Below, piece after piece: positions 36,647 to 46,975 of a stretch of DNA of 64,000 bases. Below the pieces are notes generated by a model that made no database searches, was not told where the DNA came from, and saw only the letters and a program-made list of their open reading frames with translations. Source of the DNA: Thioclava sp. SK-1. Its GTDB lineage: Bacteria; Pseudomonadota; Alphaproteobacteria; Rhodobacterales; Rhodobacteraceae. Numbering within the stretch: the first letter of the stretch is position 1; every line of letters begins with the position of its first letter. The stretch covers positions 1-64,000 of the forward strand of contig NZ_MDHA01000021.1 of the NCBI RefSeq assembly GCF_001705665.1. The letters are read 5' to 3'. Position numbers and translations under genes: made by a program.

Positions 36647-37672
36647 ATGGCGACTCGCAAAGCTTCGGGCAACGCGGCCAAGCCGGGCGCGAATGTCTCG
36701 AAGGACGATCTTCTCAGCTACTACCGTGACATGTTGCTGATCCGCCGCTTTGAAGAAAAAGCAGGACAATTATACGGCATGGGCCTGATCGGTGGTTTCT
36801 GCCACCTGTATATCGGGCAAGAAGCGGTTGTTGTTGGCCTTGAAGCCGCAGCCAAAGAGGGCGACAAGCGCGTCACCTCATATCGCGACCACGGCCATAT
36901 GCTGGCCTGTGGCATGGACGCCAAAGGCGTGATGGCGGAACTTACCGGTCGCGAAGGCGGCTACTCCAAAGGTAAGGGCGGCTCGATGCATATGTTCTCA
37001 AAAGAGAAGCATTTCTACGGCGGCCACGGCATTGTTGGCGCGCAGGTTCCAATTGGCGCAGGGCTCGCCTTTGCGGATAAATACAAAGGCAATGACAATG
37101 TAACTTTCGCGTATTTCGGCGATGGTGCGGCCAACCAGGGTCAGGTCTATGAGACCTATAACATGGCGCAGCTATGGGATCTTCCGGTGGTTTTTGTCAT
37201 TGAAAACAACCAATACGCGATGGGCACATCGGTTCAGCGTTCCACCAAATCCCCGTCCCTGTGGCAGCGCGGCGCAGCCTATGGCATCGCCGGCGAAGAG
37301 GTCGACGGAATGGATGTTCTGGCGGTTAAGGAAGCGGGCGAAAAAGCTGTTGCGCATTGCCGCGCCGGCAATGGCCCCTATATTCTTGAGGTCAAAACCT
37401 ACCGCTACCGCGGTCACTCCATGTCCGATCCGGCGAAATACCGGTCACGCGATGAAGTGCAGAAAATGCGCGAAGAACGCGATGCGATTGAACATGTCCG
37501 CCAGCTGTTGCTGACCGGGGAACATGCAAGCGAAGACGACCTGAAGGCACTTGATAAAGAGATCAAAGGCATCGTCAACGAGTCTGCTGAATTTGCCAAA
37601 GAAAGCCCCGAGCCCGCGCTCGAAGAGCTTTGGACCGACATCTATGCCGAAGCGGCGCCGCAAAACGCCTGA
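36647..37672 (+). CDS. pdhA: Pyruvate dehydrogenase E1 component, alpha subunit
   Basis: The 341-residue alpha chain of the thiamine diphosphate enzyme that decarboxylates pyruvate. The ThDP motif is FGDGAANQGQVYETYNMA, and the phosphorylation-loop region YRYRGHSMSDPAKYRSRDEV is present as in mitochondrial-type E1. The start has GGGAGGA just upstream. It is followed at 13 bases by pdhB and then pdhC, forming one operon. The E3 gene lpd is not in the window. Confidence 0.97.
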   Translation: MATRKASGNAAKPGANVSKDDLLSYYRDMLLIRRFEEKAGQLYGMGLIGGFCHLYIGQEAVVVGLEAAAKEGDKRVTSYRDHGHMLACGMDAKGVMAELTGREGGYSKGKGGSMHMFSKEKHFYGGHGIVGAQVPIGAGLAFADKYKGNDNVTFAYFGDGAANQGQVYETYNMAQLWDLPVVFVIENNQYAMGTSVQRSTKSPSLWQRGAAYGIAGEEVDGMDVLAVKEAGEKAVAHCRAGNGPYILEVKTYRYRGHSMSDPAKYRSRDEVQKMREERDAIEHVRQLLLTGEHASEDDLKALDKEIKGIVNESAEFAKESPEPALEELWTDIYAEAAPQNA

Positions 37673-37685
37673 GGGGGACAAATAA

Positions 37686-39065
37686 ATGGCAACTGAAATC
37701 CTGATGCCCGCACTGTCTCCTACGATGGAGGAAGGCACGCTTGCGAAATGGCTGAAGAAAGAAGGCGAATCGGTCTCTTCTGGCGATATCATCGCCGAGA
37801 TCGAAACCGACAAAGCCACGATGGAATTCGAAGCCGTTGACGAAGGCGTCATCGGCAAAATTTTGATCCCCGAAGGCACTGCCGGCGTGAAGGTCAATGA
37901 TTGCATCGCGATCCTTCTGGAAGAAGGCGAATCGATGGATGACGTCGACAGCTCGGCAAAATCCGAAGCCCCTGCAGCACCCCAAGACGATGCGCCCGCA
38001 TCCGTTCCCGCAGCGGCCAAATCAGAAGATGACACCCCCGCCCCACAGGCCAATCTGGACCCGGACTGGCCTGAAGGCACACCAATGAAGCAACAGACCG
38101 TTCGCGAAGCGTTACGTGACGCGATGGCCGAAGAAATGCGCGGCGACGAAAACGTCTATCTGATGGGCGAAGAAGTTGCGCAATATCAAGGCGCCTACAA
38201 AATCTCGCAAGGTCTGCTGGATGAATTCGGCGACAAGCGCGTCGTTGACACGCCGATCACCGAACATGGCTTTGCCGGTATCGCGGTTGGTGCGGCCTTT
38301 GGCGGGTTGCGTCCGATTGTTGAATTCATGACATTCAACTTTGCAATGCAGGCAATTGACCACATCATCAATTCGGCTGCGAAAACATTGTATATGTCGG
38401 GCGGCCAGATGGGGGCTCCGATGGTGTTCCGTGGCCCCAATGGTGCGGCCGCGCGCGTGGGTGCACAGCACAGCCAAGATTACTCAGCTTGGTATGCGCA
38501 AATCCCCGGCCTGAAAGTGGCAATTCCCTATTCCGCAGCCGATGCAAAAGGCTTGTTGAAATCGGCGATCCGCGATCCAAACCCGGTCATTTTCCTGGAA
38601 AATGAAATCCTATACGGCAAGACGTTCGATGTGCCTGACATGGATGATTTCACCGTGCCATTTGGCAAGGCGAAAATTTGGCGCGAAGGGACGGATGTTA
38701 CCATCGTCTCCTTCGGTATTGGCATGACCTATGCACTGGAAGCCGCTGAAAAGTTGGCAGAAGAGGGCATCTCGGCAGAGGTAATCGACCTGCGGACTCT
38801 GCGTCCGTTGGATTATGATACGGTTCTGGCTTCGGTGATGAAAACCAACCGCTGCGTCACTGTCGAAGAAGGCTTCCCGGTCGCCTCCATCGGCAACCAT
38901 TTGTCGGCTGTGATCATGGAACGCGCGTTTGACTATCTGGACGCGCCGGTCATCAATTGCACCGGTAAAGATGTGCCGATGCCTTACGCCGCCAACCTTG
39001 AAAAACTGGCTTTGACCACAACGGCAGAAGTCGTCGATGCGGTCAAAAAAGTCACCTATCGCTAA
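37686..39065 (+). CDS. pdhB: Pyruvate dehydrogenase E1 beta subunit with N-terminal lipoyl domain
   Basis: A 459-residue fusion. Residues about 1-80 form a lipoyl domain with the lipoylated Lys in [10 protein letters not shown]. An Ala/Pro-rich linker follows to about 130, then the E1 beta transketolase domain ([18 protein letters not shown], then [17 protein letters not shown]). The extra lipoyl domain on E1 beta is a known alphaproteobacterial feature. Its lipoyl region is nearly identical in DNA to that of pdhC. LipA (5677) would supply the cofactor. Confidence 0.96.
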   Translation: MATEILMPALSPTMEEGTLAKWLKKEGESVSSGDIIAEIETDKATMEFEAVDEGVIGKILIPEGTAGVKVNDCIAILLEEGESMDDVDSSAKSEAPAAPQDDAPASVPAAAKSEDDTPAPQANLDPDWPEGTPMKQQTVREALRDAMAEEMRGDENVYLMGEEVAQYQGAYKISQGLLDEFGDKRVVDTPITEHGFAGIAVGAAFGGLRPIVEFMTFNFAMQAIDHIINSAAKTLYMSGGQMGAPMVFRGPNGAAARVGAQHSQDYSAWYAQIPGLKVAIPYSAADAKGLLKSAIRDPNPVIFLENEILYGKTFDVPDMDDFTVPFGKAKIWREGTDVTIVSFGIGMTYALEAAEKLAEEGISAEVIDLRTLRPLDYDTVLASVMKTNRCVTVEEGFPVASIGNHLSAVIMERAFDYLDAPVINCTGKDVPMPYAANLEKLALTTTAEVVDAVKKVTYR

Positions 39066-39077
39066 GGAGTTACGGGA

Positions 39078-40403
39078 ATGGCAATTGAAATCCTAATGCC
39101 CGCCCTTTCTCCAACGATGGAGGAAGGCACTTTGGCCAAATGGCTAAAGAAAGAGGGCGACACGGTCGAAAGCGGTGATATCATCGCTGAAATCGAAACC
39201 GACAAAGCCACGATGGAATTCGAAGCCGTTGACGAAGGTGTCATGGGTAAGATCCTTGTGGCCGAAGGCACCAGCGGCGTGAAGGTCAACGAGGCCATTG
39301 CGATTTTGCTGGAAGAAGGCGAAGACGCCTCCGCGATGGACAGCGCCTCTGCACCTGCAGACAGCGCCTCATCGACGAAGGATGCCGCCCCTGCCCCAAC
39401 CCCGAAAGAGGCGCAGCCCGCACCTGCCAGCTCGGGCGGAAAAGCGCCCGCTGCTCCGGTCAAAGATGGCAAACGCCTGTTTGCCTCCCCGTTGGCACGC
39501 CGCATCGCGGATCAAAACGGTGTTGATCTGACGACTCTGACGGGCTCTGGCCCCAAAGGCCGTATCGTCAAATCCGATGTAGAAGGTGCGAAAGCGGGCG
39601 CTGCTGCGGCACCGGCTACCAAAGCTGCGGCACCAACCGCACCGACAGCGTCGGCCGCTGCAGCTGCCAAAGGCGCATCTTCGGATACGATTGCGAAGAT
39701 GTATGAGGGCCGCGAATACGAGGTCATCGAACTTAACGGGATGCGCAAAACTATCGCAGCCCGCCTGACCGAAGCGAAACAACAGATCCCACATTTCTAT
39801 CTGCGGCGTGAAGTCTCGCTGGATGCGCTGATGAAATTCCGCGGTGATTTGAACAAGCAGCTTGCGGGCCGTGGCGTCAAATTGTCGGTCAATGACTTCA
39901 TCATCAAAGCCTGCGCGCTGGCGTTGCAATCGGTGCCAGATGCGAACGCTGTTTGGGCAGGGGACCGCGTCTTCAAACTGAAGCCATCCGATGTTGCGGT
40001 TGCGGTTGCTATTGAAGGCGGATTGTTCACACCGGTCCTGAAAGACGCTGAAAACAAATCACTATCTGCCTTGTCAGCCGAAATGAAAGACCTGGCAGGC
40101 CGTGCGCGCGATAAAAAGCTGGCGCCGCATGAATATCAGGGCGGTTCTTTCGCGATCTCGAACCTTGGGATGTTCGGCATTCAAAACTTTGATGCTGTGA
40201 TCAACCCACCGCATGGTGCCATCCTTGCTGTTGGTGCGGGTTTGAAAAAGCCCGTCGTGAACGCGGATGGAGAGCTGGGCGTGGCCACGATGATGTCGAT
40301 GACATTGTCTGTCGATCACCGCGTCATCGACGGTGCCTTGGGTGCCGAGCTTATGAAAGCCATCTGTGAGAACCTTGAAAACCCGATGCTGATGCTTGCA
40401 TGA
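39078..40403 (+). CDS. pdhC: Dihydrolipoamide acetyltransferase, E2 of pyruvate dehydrogenase
   Basis: The 441-residue core enzyme passes acetyl groups to CoA. It has one lipoyl domain (residues 1-80, Lys in [10 protein letters not shown]), Ala/Pro linkers, a peripheral subunit-binding domain ([17 protein letters not shown]) and the acetyltransferase domain ending with the catalytic [14 protein letters not shown]. One lipoyl domain here plus one on E1 beta is the alphaproteobacterial pattern. It lies 12 bases after pdhB and is followed by a terminator. Confidence 0.96.
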   Translation: MAIEILMPALSPTMEEGTLAKWLKKEGDTVESGDIIAEIETDKATMEFEAVDEGVMGKILVAEGTSGVKVNEAIAILLEEGEDASAMDSASAPADSASSTKDAAPAPTPKEAQPAPASSGGKAPAAPVKDGKRLFASPLARRIADQNGVDLTTLTGSGPKGRIVKSDVEGAKAGAAAAPATKAAAPTAPTASAAAAAKGASSDTIAKMYEGREYEVIELNGMRKTIAARLTEAKQQIPHFYLRREVSLDALMKFRGDLNKQLAGRGVKLSVNDFIIKACALALQSVPDANAVWAGDRVFKLKPSDVAVAVAIEGGLFTPVLKDAENKSLSALSAEMKDLAGRARDKKLAPHEYQGGSFAISNLGMFGIQNFDAVINPPHGAILAVGAGLKKPVVNADGELGVATMMSMTLSVDHRVIDGALGAELMKAICENLENPMLMLA

Positions 40404-40424
40404 TGCATTTTGATATATCATCAC

Positions 40425-40453
40425 AAAGGGCGGCCCCATCGGCCGCCCTTTTG
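40425..40453 (+). terminator. Terminator after pdhC
   Basis: AAAGGGCGGCC pairs with GGCCGCCCTTT around CCATC and ends in a short T-run. The mirror A-run also suits the convergent cysE. Confidence 0.88.
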
Positions 40454-40496
40454 CATATGTCACCATGTAATACGGCCTATGAAATAGACTGTGCCA

Positions 40497-41318
40497 TTAT
40501 CCTTGATTGCGGCAAAACTCACTCAGGATCTGGTCCATACTGACTGACGGCTGGGCGCAGCCCGCATCACCCACGATTTTGGCTGGAACACCCGCCACCG
40601 TCTTGCATGGCGGCACTTCGTTCAACACAACAGAGCCAGCCGCGACTCGGCTATTGTCGCCCACCCGAATATTGCCCAGCACTTTCGCGCCAGCGCCTAT
40701 CAAAACACCGTTGCCGATCTTGGGGTGACGGTCTTCTTCTTCTTTGCCGGTGCCACCCAGCGTAACCGAATGCAACATCGACACATTATCGCCCACGACT
40801 GCCGTTTCCCCGATTACAATGGAATGCGCGTGATCGATCATCACACCTTTGCCGATCCGCGCGGCAGGGTGAATATCCACTCCGAACATTTCAGAGGTGC
40901 GCATCTGCACGAAATAGGACATATCACGGCGTCCCTGTTGCCATAGCCAATGGCCAATCCGGTAACTTTGCAGCGCTTGATAGCCTTTGTAAAACAGCAA
41001 TGGTTGCATCAGCCGGTGGCACGCAGGGTCACGCTCAAACGCGGCGACCAAATCGGCGCGGGCCGCCACCCCCAGATCAGGCGCGGCCTCATAGGCCTCA
41101 TCCGCGATCTCACGCAGCAACTGCTCTGACATTTCATCCGATGTGAGCTTCATCGAAAACCGATAGGCCAGCGCGCCTTCAAACGTTCCATGATGTAGCA
41201 GCCCGGCATGGATCAAAGCCCCCAGCAATGGCTCATCCGCCACCGCAACGCGCGCTTCGTCACAAATCCGGGTCCAGACCGGATCAATTGCGGCAAGGGT
41301 GGTGCGGGTTTTGGCCAT
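40497..41318 (-). CDS. cysE: Serine O-acetyltransferase
   Basis: The first enzyme of cysteine synthesis, acetylating serine with acetyl-CoA. The 273-residue product has the N-terminal helical SATase domain and a left-handed beta-helix of hexapeptide repeats (IGKGVMIDHAHSIVIGETAV) with the catalytic His in DHAHS. The C-terminal tail is longer than in enterobacteria. It is a single gene between pdhC and the GTA cluster. An upstream AAAGGAA precedes the start. Confidence 0.95.
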   Translation of the reverse strand: MAKTRTTLAAIDPVWTRICDEARVAVADEPLLGALIHAGLLHHGTFEGALAYRFSMKLTSDEMSEQLLREIADEAYEAAPDLGVAARADLVAAFERDPACHRLMQPLLFYKGYQALQSYRIGHWLWQQGRRDMSYFVQMRTSEMFGVDIHPAARIGKGVMIDHAHSIVIGETAVVGDNVSMLHSVTLGGTGKEEEDRHPKIGNGVLIGAGAKVLGNIRVGDNSRVAAGSVVLNEVPPCKTVAGVPAKIVGDAGCAQPSVSMDQILSEFCRNQG

Positions 41319-41410
41319 AGCGTGTTCCTTTCACTTGCCCTGATCGTAGCACAGTTTTGCAACATAGGGTTCCTCTCGGGATACGAAAAGCGGCACAAGA
41401 TGAAAAGAGC

Positions 41411-41698
41411 CTAAACCCGGTCGCGCCAGATCCCAATTGCCCGCACAGTATCGGCCAACGCATGCAAATAACATGCGTCCAAACGGGCCACAGGGGCGCG
41501 TGGCTCTTTGAACACCCGTGATATCAGGCTGCCATCGCCCCATTTTGGATGGGCTTTACGCAGCCGCTTACGGAAACGATCGGCCGCATGGGCATCATGC
41601 AACAAACAACACATCCATGTGATCCGCCCAACCCGCGGACGGATCATCATCGCACGGGTGGCCGCTATCAGGTCATCTTGGGTAATAGGCCGCATCAT
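41411..41698 (-). CDS. Small protein coupled to GTA g15, function unknown
   Basis: A 95-residue basic protein, not recognised with confidence. It begins with tandem ATGs (41698, 41695) overlapping the g15 stop, so translation is coupled to the megatron gene. Features are a Cys pair with flanking His (WMCCLLHDAHAADRF), a basic helix (RKRLRKAHPKWG) and a C-terminal DACYLHALADTVRAIG helix. No signal or membrane segment is seen. It may be a GTA accessory gene or a neighbour caught in the transcript. Confidence 0.6.
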   Translation of the reverse strand: MMRPITQDDLIAATRAMMIRPRVGRITWMCCLLHDAHAADRFRKRLRKAHPKWGDGSLISRVFKEPRAPVARLDACYLHALADTVRAIGIWRDRV

Positions 41699-44600
41699 AC
41701 GTTGTCCAGTTTCAACTGCGCAAATGGCCCTGGCCCGTACAGATCCGACATTTGCGCAACCGTTAATACGGCCCCCGCGCCAAGACCATCATCCGCAGCC
41801 ATCTGCGCTGTATAGGTCCAATGCGGCGCGCTCACCGTGGTTTCGCGGATCACCGCCTCGCCTTGTACAACGCGCAGCATATAATGTTCCTGCTCCTCGC
41901 CCAGCGGCACGTCAAAGCCTTCCCAACTGTCACCATCTCGGCGTGTGCGGCGCAACCAGTCAAACGTCATGTCGCCCGCCACCTGATGCATCCGCAAATG
42001 CACCGGGCGAAACGGGCGCAACCCCACACCAGCAAAGGCCTCCACCCGGTGGATATAGCTTGGGTCATCATAGCCGCGACCGGCAGGGCCAATCCTGTAA
42101 TGACGGGCCAGATTGCGCGCGCCAGCAGGCAGATCTATCTGGCCAACCGCATCATTCAACAGCACGATAATTGATCCCTCCGGCCAGGTATCAGGCATTA
42201 CCGCATCCGTGCCGCATTGCCCGCGCAACCGTCCGCGCAGATCATAGACCCCGGGGGAGATCAGCTGGGCCTGGGTGAATTGAAACACTTCCCAATCGGC
42301 AGTATCTCCGCCCCGAATGGCCACCGCGTTTGCCCCGTTCAACACACGCGCCTGTGATGCAGACGCCAACGCGCCTGACATCAGCTTAACACGCAACGCC
42401 GGACCATTATCCCACATTCCAGCAGGGGCCGCGCCCAGCGCGTTTTGCGTCACACCGATCACCGATTGCGCCGCGGCAACCGTGTTCAACATGTAGCCAT
42501 CGTCCTCCTGCGAAGACCATAGCGCAACCGATCCGGGCCACGGAATGGCACTTACCGCCAGATGCGGCGTATGGGGGATTTCCTGTCCGGTCAGCAGCGG
42601 CAGGTCCAAAAACACAGGCGTCACCGGAACCGGGGCCACAAAGGGTTGCAGACCAATCCGTTCCTCTGCCTCATCTGACCGGCGATAGACACCTGGCTCT
42701 ATACGCACGGCTTCAATTTCGCTGATCCCGGCCCTCTCTACCCGGTCTATCCGGTAGCGCCGTGCGATTCCCTCAACCGTCAGATCCACGACATCCCCGG
42801 GTCCCAAATCCCCCAAAGATAACGGCAGCGCAAAGCTGATACGGTCGCGCGACACACGCGCCTCGGCCAACCAGCGCTCCACCGTGGCCTGGCCCGCAGC
42901 CGTGCTCAGCGTCAGCGGCAAGCTACAGGCCGATGTGACCTCCGCCGCCGCCTCATCGGGAAAGACTGCCTCCGCCATGCGGCTCTCATAATCGGCATCC
43001 ATCTGCAGATAGCTCAAACGGACCCGGCCTGCCGTCTCGGCCTCTGGCATGCGCATCCGCTGCACGGTTCTATCCCCTTCGCCCAGCGCCAGATCCTCTT
43101 CCGCCAGCTGCGCATCCACCCATCCGTTGCGCATCTGGAACCGCACGACACCGTCGCGCTCCACAGCCTCAAACCCATAGGCCATCATCAGGCTTTGCAA
43201 CACAGCACGCGGTGTCTGTCCGCTGGTTGCGGCCAAACCACGTACAGTGCCAACCAACCCGCGCACATCAATCGCATAAAGCCCGACATCGGCACAAACA
43301 TCTGCGACAACATTAGACAATGGCTGTGCAACCGCCCTCCCCGAGATCCAATGACCACGCGCATAATTCTGCGCATCTGACCATAGCGCGTCATAGGCCG
43401 GAAACTGCGGCGACGGACGGGTATCCCAACACCACACATGCGCACGGGTCATGTCGATCATCGCGCCATCATAAAGCGTCGCATCGGGATTGTGCTTTTG
43501 CTGGCCCCAATAGGCGATCATTGCCCGCAGATATTGCATCTGAAGCGCCTCATCGCGTCGCCCATCCGAATAATATGGCAAACTGGATTCCGAACTTTTG
43601 GGGTCCAGGAATTTATTGGGCTGGTTCGTGCCCTTATCAATCGCGGCACAGCCAAATTCCGTGAACCAGATCGGCTTGGACCCGGGCACCCAGACTGTGG
43701 GATCATGCGAACGTACCCCCCCTATACGTTCATGATGCGCATTTCCCCACCAATTGCGAAAATCCTTTGCCCGCCAGACCCACTCCTCGCCGTGGTCATC
43801 GGTAATCGGTGTGCGGATCTGTGCATCGCGGTGGGCGTCATAGGCGTAATACCAATCGTAGTACTCCCCCCCCGCGATATTGGCCTGAAGATAATCAAGG
43901 TTGTGAATCGCGCCCCATGACGCATCCAGATGGTCTTCACCGTCGCGCCAATCCGATAGGGGCAGGTAATTATCAACACCGATGAAATCTATATTGGAAT
44001 CTGCCCATAGCGGGTCCAAATGAAAGAACCGATCCCCATTGCCGGGCTGATAACCGAAATATTCTGACCAATCCGCCGCATATGAAATCTTGCACCCGTG
44101 CCCCAGAATTGCGCGCACATCCGCAGCCAGCGCGATCAGCTCGTGCACAGCAGGAAAGCGGTTCGCGCTCCCCCTGATCTGCGTCAATGACCGCATTTCA
44201 GTGCCGATACAAAACGCATCCACCCCGCCTGCCTGGGCGCATAGATGTGCATAATGCAAAATAAAGCGCCGGAAGGACCATTCCTCACCTGCGAATGTGA
44301 CAGTGTCGGTGCCAGGCGTAAAATCTTCGAGCGTGGCCGTACCGAAAAATGTTGCGACTTCAGCGTCGGCCGCATCTGTCTGATCGGCACTGCCAGCGCG
44401 TCCCGGTGCTATTGCTGTGGTGATCCGCCCACGCCACGGCAATGCAGGCTGTTCTTGTGCATCACTCCACGGATCGGGCAACCCATTGTCAGACAGCTGC
44501 GTCATCAAAATGAACGGATAAAAAGTCACCGACTGTCCCGCTGCTCGCAATGCCTGTATTGCCTGTATCACGCTGCGATCAGACGGCGTGCCGCCATAGA

Positions 44601-45645
44601 CCGCCGTGCCGTTGCTCAACGGGACCAATCCCGCCTGAGCGCGCCCAACGCCCGACACGCGCCAGGGCATATCGCGGCCCTCGGCCTGCTCTGTGTCCAC
44701 ATGGGGGCGGATCGTGCAAGACCCGCATCGCAGATCATCGCCAAACCATGACACGACAAGCGACACCGCCTTGCATGCAGGCAGCTCCTGGTGCAATGCG
44801 TCAAGGGCATAAAGGAAATCCGTCTGAGCCCCTGTGGCGTTTTGATTGACCGCAACCGTGGCCGCACCAATCCCGTCACCGCTCATATACACCGGCTCAG
44901 TTGCCAGCGCGTATTCCCCGGTGCCCGGGATCAGTGCCACAGCCTGAACACCGCGCACCAGATCGGGCTCTGGCTCAACCGCATCGCTTTGGGCCGCACG
45001 CATCACCTCGAATGAGAACTGCGGCACCCGGTTGCCATAGGCGGCCAAAGGCAAACCCTCAATGACAACATAGGCAATGCCACGATAAGCAGGGGCCGCG
45101 TCCTCCCCCTCCACCGCCATGATCTTGGGGTCAGGCTGTTGATCTTCTGCCCCGGTATAGACACGCATATCCAGATCACGTGGATCAATCTCATTCCCAT
45201 CCGCCCAGACACGCGCAACCCGTAATATCTCGCCTTCGCACAGCGCCAACGCCAAGCTTACAGAATAACTGTAGCTGGTTGTGGTGGTCGTCACCCCTGT
45301 GGCAACCTTTGCTGTGGCTTTACCGCCCGTTGTTTCGCTGCTGACGTCAGAATGCTCCATGAACCGTGTCGCCCAAATCACCTGACCGCTCAGCCGCATT
45401 GCCCCCCAGATCCGGCCAACCGGTTCCCCTTCACCTGCGCTGGACAGCCGGAACCGCTCGGCCCGGCCCGTCTCAACGGCGTTGGAGGCGCCCCCCACCA
45501 ACTGCGCGCTTAACCGATTGTCGATCGCCATGCCCAGCGTGGCCCCCACCGCACGGCCAATAACCGCCCCGGACAGCCCTAAAACAGAGCCACCAAACCC
45601 GCCACCAATCGCGGCCCCCGCCGCTGAAAGCAATATCGTCGCCAT
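41695..45645 (-). CDS. GTA gp15, baseplate megatron / host-specificity protein
   Basis: A 1316-residue tail-tip protein. A Gly-rich hydrophobic N-terminus (GAAIGGGFGGSVLGLSGAV) leads into phage tail-like domains. A glycoside-hydrolase-like TIM barrel (the GTA_TIM domain, about residues 440-740, with FIGVDNYLPLSDW and IWFTEFGCAAID) comes next, then a phage tail domain and a C-terminal receptor-facing region. In RcGTA this protein forms the central fibre and contacts the cell. Its start overlaps the g14 stop (TAATG). Confidence 0.95.
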   Translation of the reverse strand: MATILLSAAGAAIGGGFGGSVLGLSGAVIGRAVGATLGMAIDNRLSAQLVGGASNAVETGRAERFRLSSAGEGEPVGRIWGAMRLSGQVIWATRFMEHSDVSSETTGGKATAKVATGVTTTTTSYSYSVSLALALCEGEILRVARVWADGNEIDPRDLDMRVYTGAEDQQPDPKIMAVEGEDAAPAYRGIAYVVIEGLPLAAYGNRVPQFSFEVMRAAQSDAVEPEPDLVRGVQAVALIPGTGEYALATEPVYMSGDGIGAATVAVNQNATGAQTDFLYALDALHQELPACKAVSLVVSWFGDDLRCGSCTIRPHVDTEQAEGRDMPWRVSGVGRAQAGLVPLSNGTAVYGGTPSDRSVIQAIQALRAAGQSVTFYPFILMTQLSDNGLPDPWSDAQEQPALPWRGRITTAIAPGRAGSADQTDAADAEVATFFGTATLEDFTPGTDTVTFAGEEWSFRRFILHYAHLCAQAGGVDAFCIGTEMRSLTQIRGSANRFPAVHELIALAADVRAILGHGCKISYAADWSEYFGYQPGNGDRFFHLDPLWADSNIDFIGVDNYLPLSDWRDGEDHLDASWGAIHNLDYLQANIAGGEYYDWYYAYDAHRDAQIRTPITDDHGEEWVWRAKDFRNWWGNAHHERIGGVRSHDPTVWVPGSKPIWFTEFGCAAIDKGTNQPNKFLDPKSSESSLPYYSDGRRDEALQMQYLRAMIAYWGQQKHNPDATLYDGAMIDMTRAHVWCWDTRPSPQFPAYDALWSDAQNYARGHWISGRAVAQPLSNVVADVCADVGLYAIDVRGLVGTVRGLAATSGQTPRAVLQSLMMAYGFEAVERDGVVRFQMRNGWVDAQLAEEDLALGEGDRTVQRMRMPEAETAGRVRLSYLQMDADYESRMAEAVFPDEAAAEVTSACSLPLTLSTAAGQATVERWLAEARVSRDRISFALPLSLGDLGPGDVVDLTVEGIARRYRIDRVERAGISEIEAVRIEPGVYRRSDEAEERIGLQPFVAPVPVTPVFLDLPLLTGQEIPHTPHLAVSAIPWPGSVALWSSQEDDGYMLNTVAAAQSVIGVTQNALGAAPAGMWDNGPALRVKLMSGALASASQARVLNGANAVAIRGGDTADWEVFQFTQAQLISPGVYDLRGRLRGQCGTDAVMPDTWPEGSIIVLLNDAVGQIDLPAGARNLARHYRIGPAGRGYDDPSYIHRVEAFAGVGLRPFRPVHLRMHQVAGDMTFDWLRRTRRDGDSWEGFDVPLGEEQEHYMLRVVQGEAVIRETTVSAPHWTYTAQMAADDGLGAGAVLTVAQMSDLYGPGPFAQLKLDNV

Positions 45646-46085
45646 TAGACTGCTCCTTGAGGGAAGATAAACTGCGCCACGATCTTGTCGCGCCACGGTC
45701 GGCTTAGCGGGCTTTCGACCACACCATGGCCGCTATAGGCATGGATGAATGCAGGCGCAGGCCCATCTCGCGACACGATGCCCAGATGTTTGGCCACCGC
45801 CCCTCGGCGCATCTGAAACAACAATACCTGCCCTGGCGCAGGCGCATCTTGCACCGGAATCAAATGCCGTCGTGCTGCGCGCCACAGGCGCTCCTCACCC
45901 GACGCCTCCGCCCAATCCGGCGTATAGGCAGGAACCTGCTCGGGCAGGTCGCCATACAGCGCGCGCCAAATACCACAAATCAACCCCAGACAATCGCACC
46001 CCGCAGCGCGCATGCTGCATTGATGCCTGTAGGGCGTGCCGATCCAACGGCGCGCCTGCGCAACAACCGTGTCCGGGCCGATCAT
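45645..46085 (-). CDS. GTA gp14, NlpC/P60 cell-wall peptidase
   Basis: A 146-residue NlpC/P60 peptidase that would open the peptidoglycan of the recipient during DNA entry. The catalytic Cys is in GCDCLGLICG, the His in AKHLGIV and a third polar residue follows. The W-IGTPYRH motif near the N-terminus is typical of the phage form. It overlaps g13 (46082-46085) and g15. Confidence 0.93.
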   Translation of the reverse strand: MIGPDTVVAQARRWIGTPYRHQCSMRAAGCDCLGLICGIWRALYGDLPEQVPAYTPDWAEASGEERLWRAARRHLIPVQDAPAPGQVLLFQMRRGAVAKHLGIVSRDGPAPAFIHAYSGHGVVESPLSRPWRDKIVAQFIFPQGAV

Positions 46086-46975
46086 CGAAACAGGCTCCCA
46101 CCGTCATTATTTCCGGCCTTCACCGGATAGCTGATCAGCCAATCCTCCCCAGGAATATGCGGAAAGCCTCGAAAATTTAGAAAGTTGTCAAATTTCACCC
46201 GACAGGTTTCGGACCGCTTGTCACATCCCGCTGTCAGTCGCAGCTGATCCCCGACCACCACCTGTCCTGCAATGCGTTGCCAAAGTTCGATCTTGCGGGT
46301 GCCGCTGCCGCTGACGCGGTCAGCCTTTATCACCCCCGCCAAACCCGCCGCAGCGCCTGTCAGCACCTCCAATCGACCTTTTTCAAACCAACGATCGGCA
46401 AATCCGGGCACGGTGGCAAAGCCAAACCGCACGCCGTCCTCCACCGTCTCCACCTCCAATTCAGTGGCATAGCCCGGCGCGGTCAAATCAAACCGGCAAC
46501 CCCCATCCCCCAAAATCGCCGCACAGCGCGAATGAAACACCCGCCCTGTCTTCACGTTCAGCGCCTCGGTTAACCCGCGCAGCTCGGCAGTAAAGGCGCC
46601 GCTTGCACGGATAATTTCCCCCAATGTCCCGCGAAACACCAAAACACGCTCTTGCGGTGCGGCCCAATTGACCAGCCATGCACGCAGCTGCGCACCGTCA
46701 TAGCGCCCAGCCAAAATGTCAGTTTCTGAAATGGCATTACCGCTCAAGGCGCCAAAAGCTTCGCTATTATCCACCGCCAATCCGGTCGATTGCGCGACCG
46801 CCTTAGCGCTCATTCCGCTATCGGGGCGAAATACGATATCTTCAAATGTCAGCCCAAGGTCATGATCGGTAAAGCCCAACGTTATCCCGTCACGGCGCGT
46901 CACCGCCCAGGCCCGCGCAACTGTCGTCGTACCACTGCGCAAATGGTCTTTAAATTGCGTTGAATACCCCATCAT
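46082..46975 (-). CDS. GTA gp13, baseplate hub (DUF2163)
   Basis: A 297-residue hub protein. An N-terminal DUF2163 region (WAVTRRDGITLGFTDHDLGL) and a C-terminal phage beta-tail part are clear. Four Cys are spaced as two pairs: Cys151 and Cys160 (SRCAAILGDGGCRF), Cys251 and Cys258 (AGCDKRSETCRV). The RcGTA hub structure is reported to hold an Fe-S cluster, and these four Cys fit that role. It overlaps g12 and g14 by four bases. Confidence 0.93.
   Translation of the reverse strand: MMGYSTQFKDHLRSGTTTVARAWAVTRRDGITLGFTDHDLGLTFEDIVFRPDSGMSAKAVAQSTGLAVDNSEAFGALSGNAISETDILAGRYDGAQLRAWLVNWAAPQERVLVFRGTLGEIIRASGAFTAELRGLTEALNVKTGRVFHSRCAAILGDGGCRFDLTAPGYATELEVETVEDGVRFGFATVPGFADRWFEKGRLEVLTGAAAGLAGVIKADRVSGSGTRKIELWQRIAGQVVVGDQLRLTAGCDKRSETCRVKFDNFLNFRGFPHIPGEDWLISYPVKAGNNDGGSLFR

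Noticed and set aside
45366-45670. Long antisense frames across GTA and suf genes
   Set aside because: They mirror the codon structure of the real genes on the other strand, with no ribosome sites or recognisable domains.
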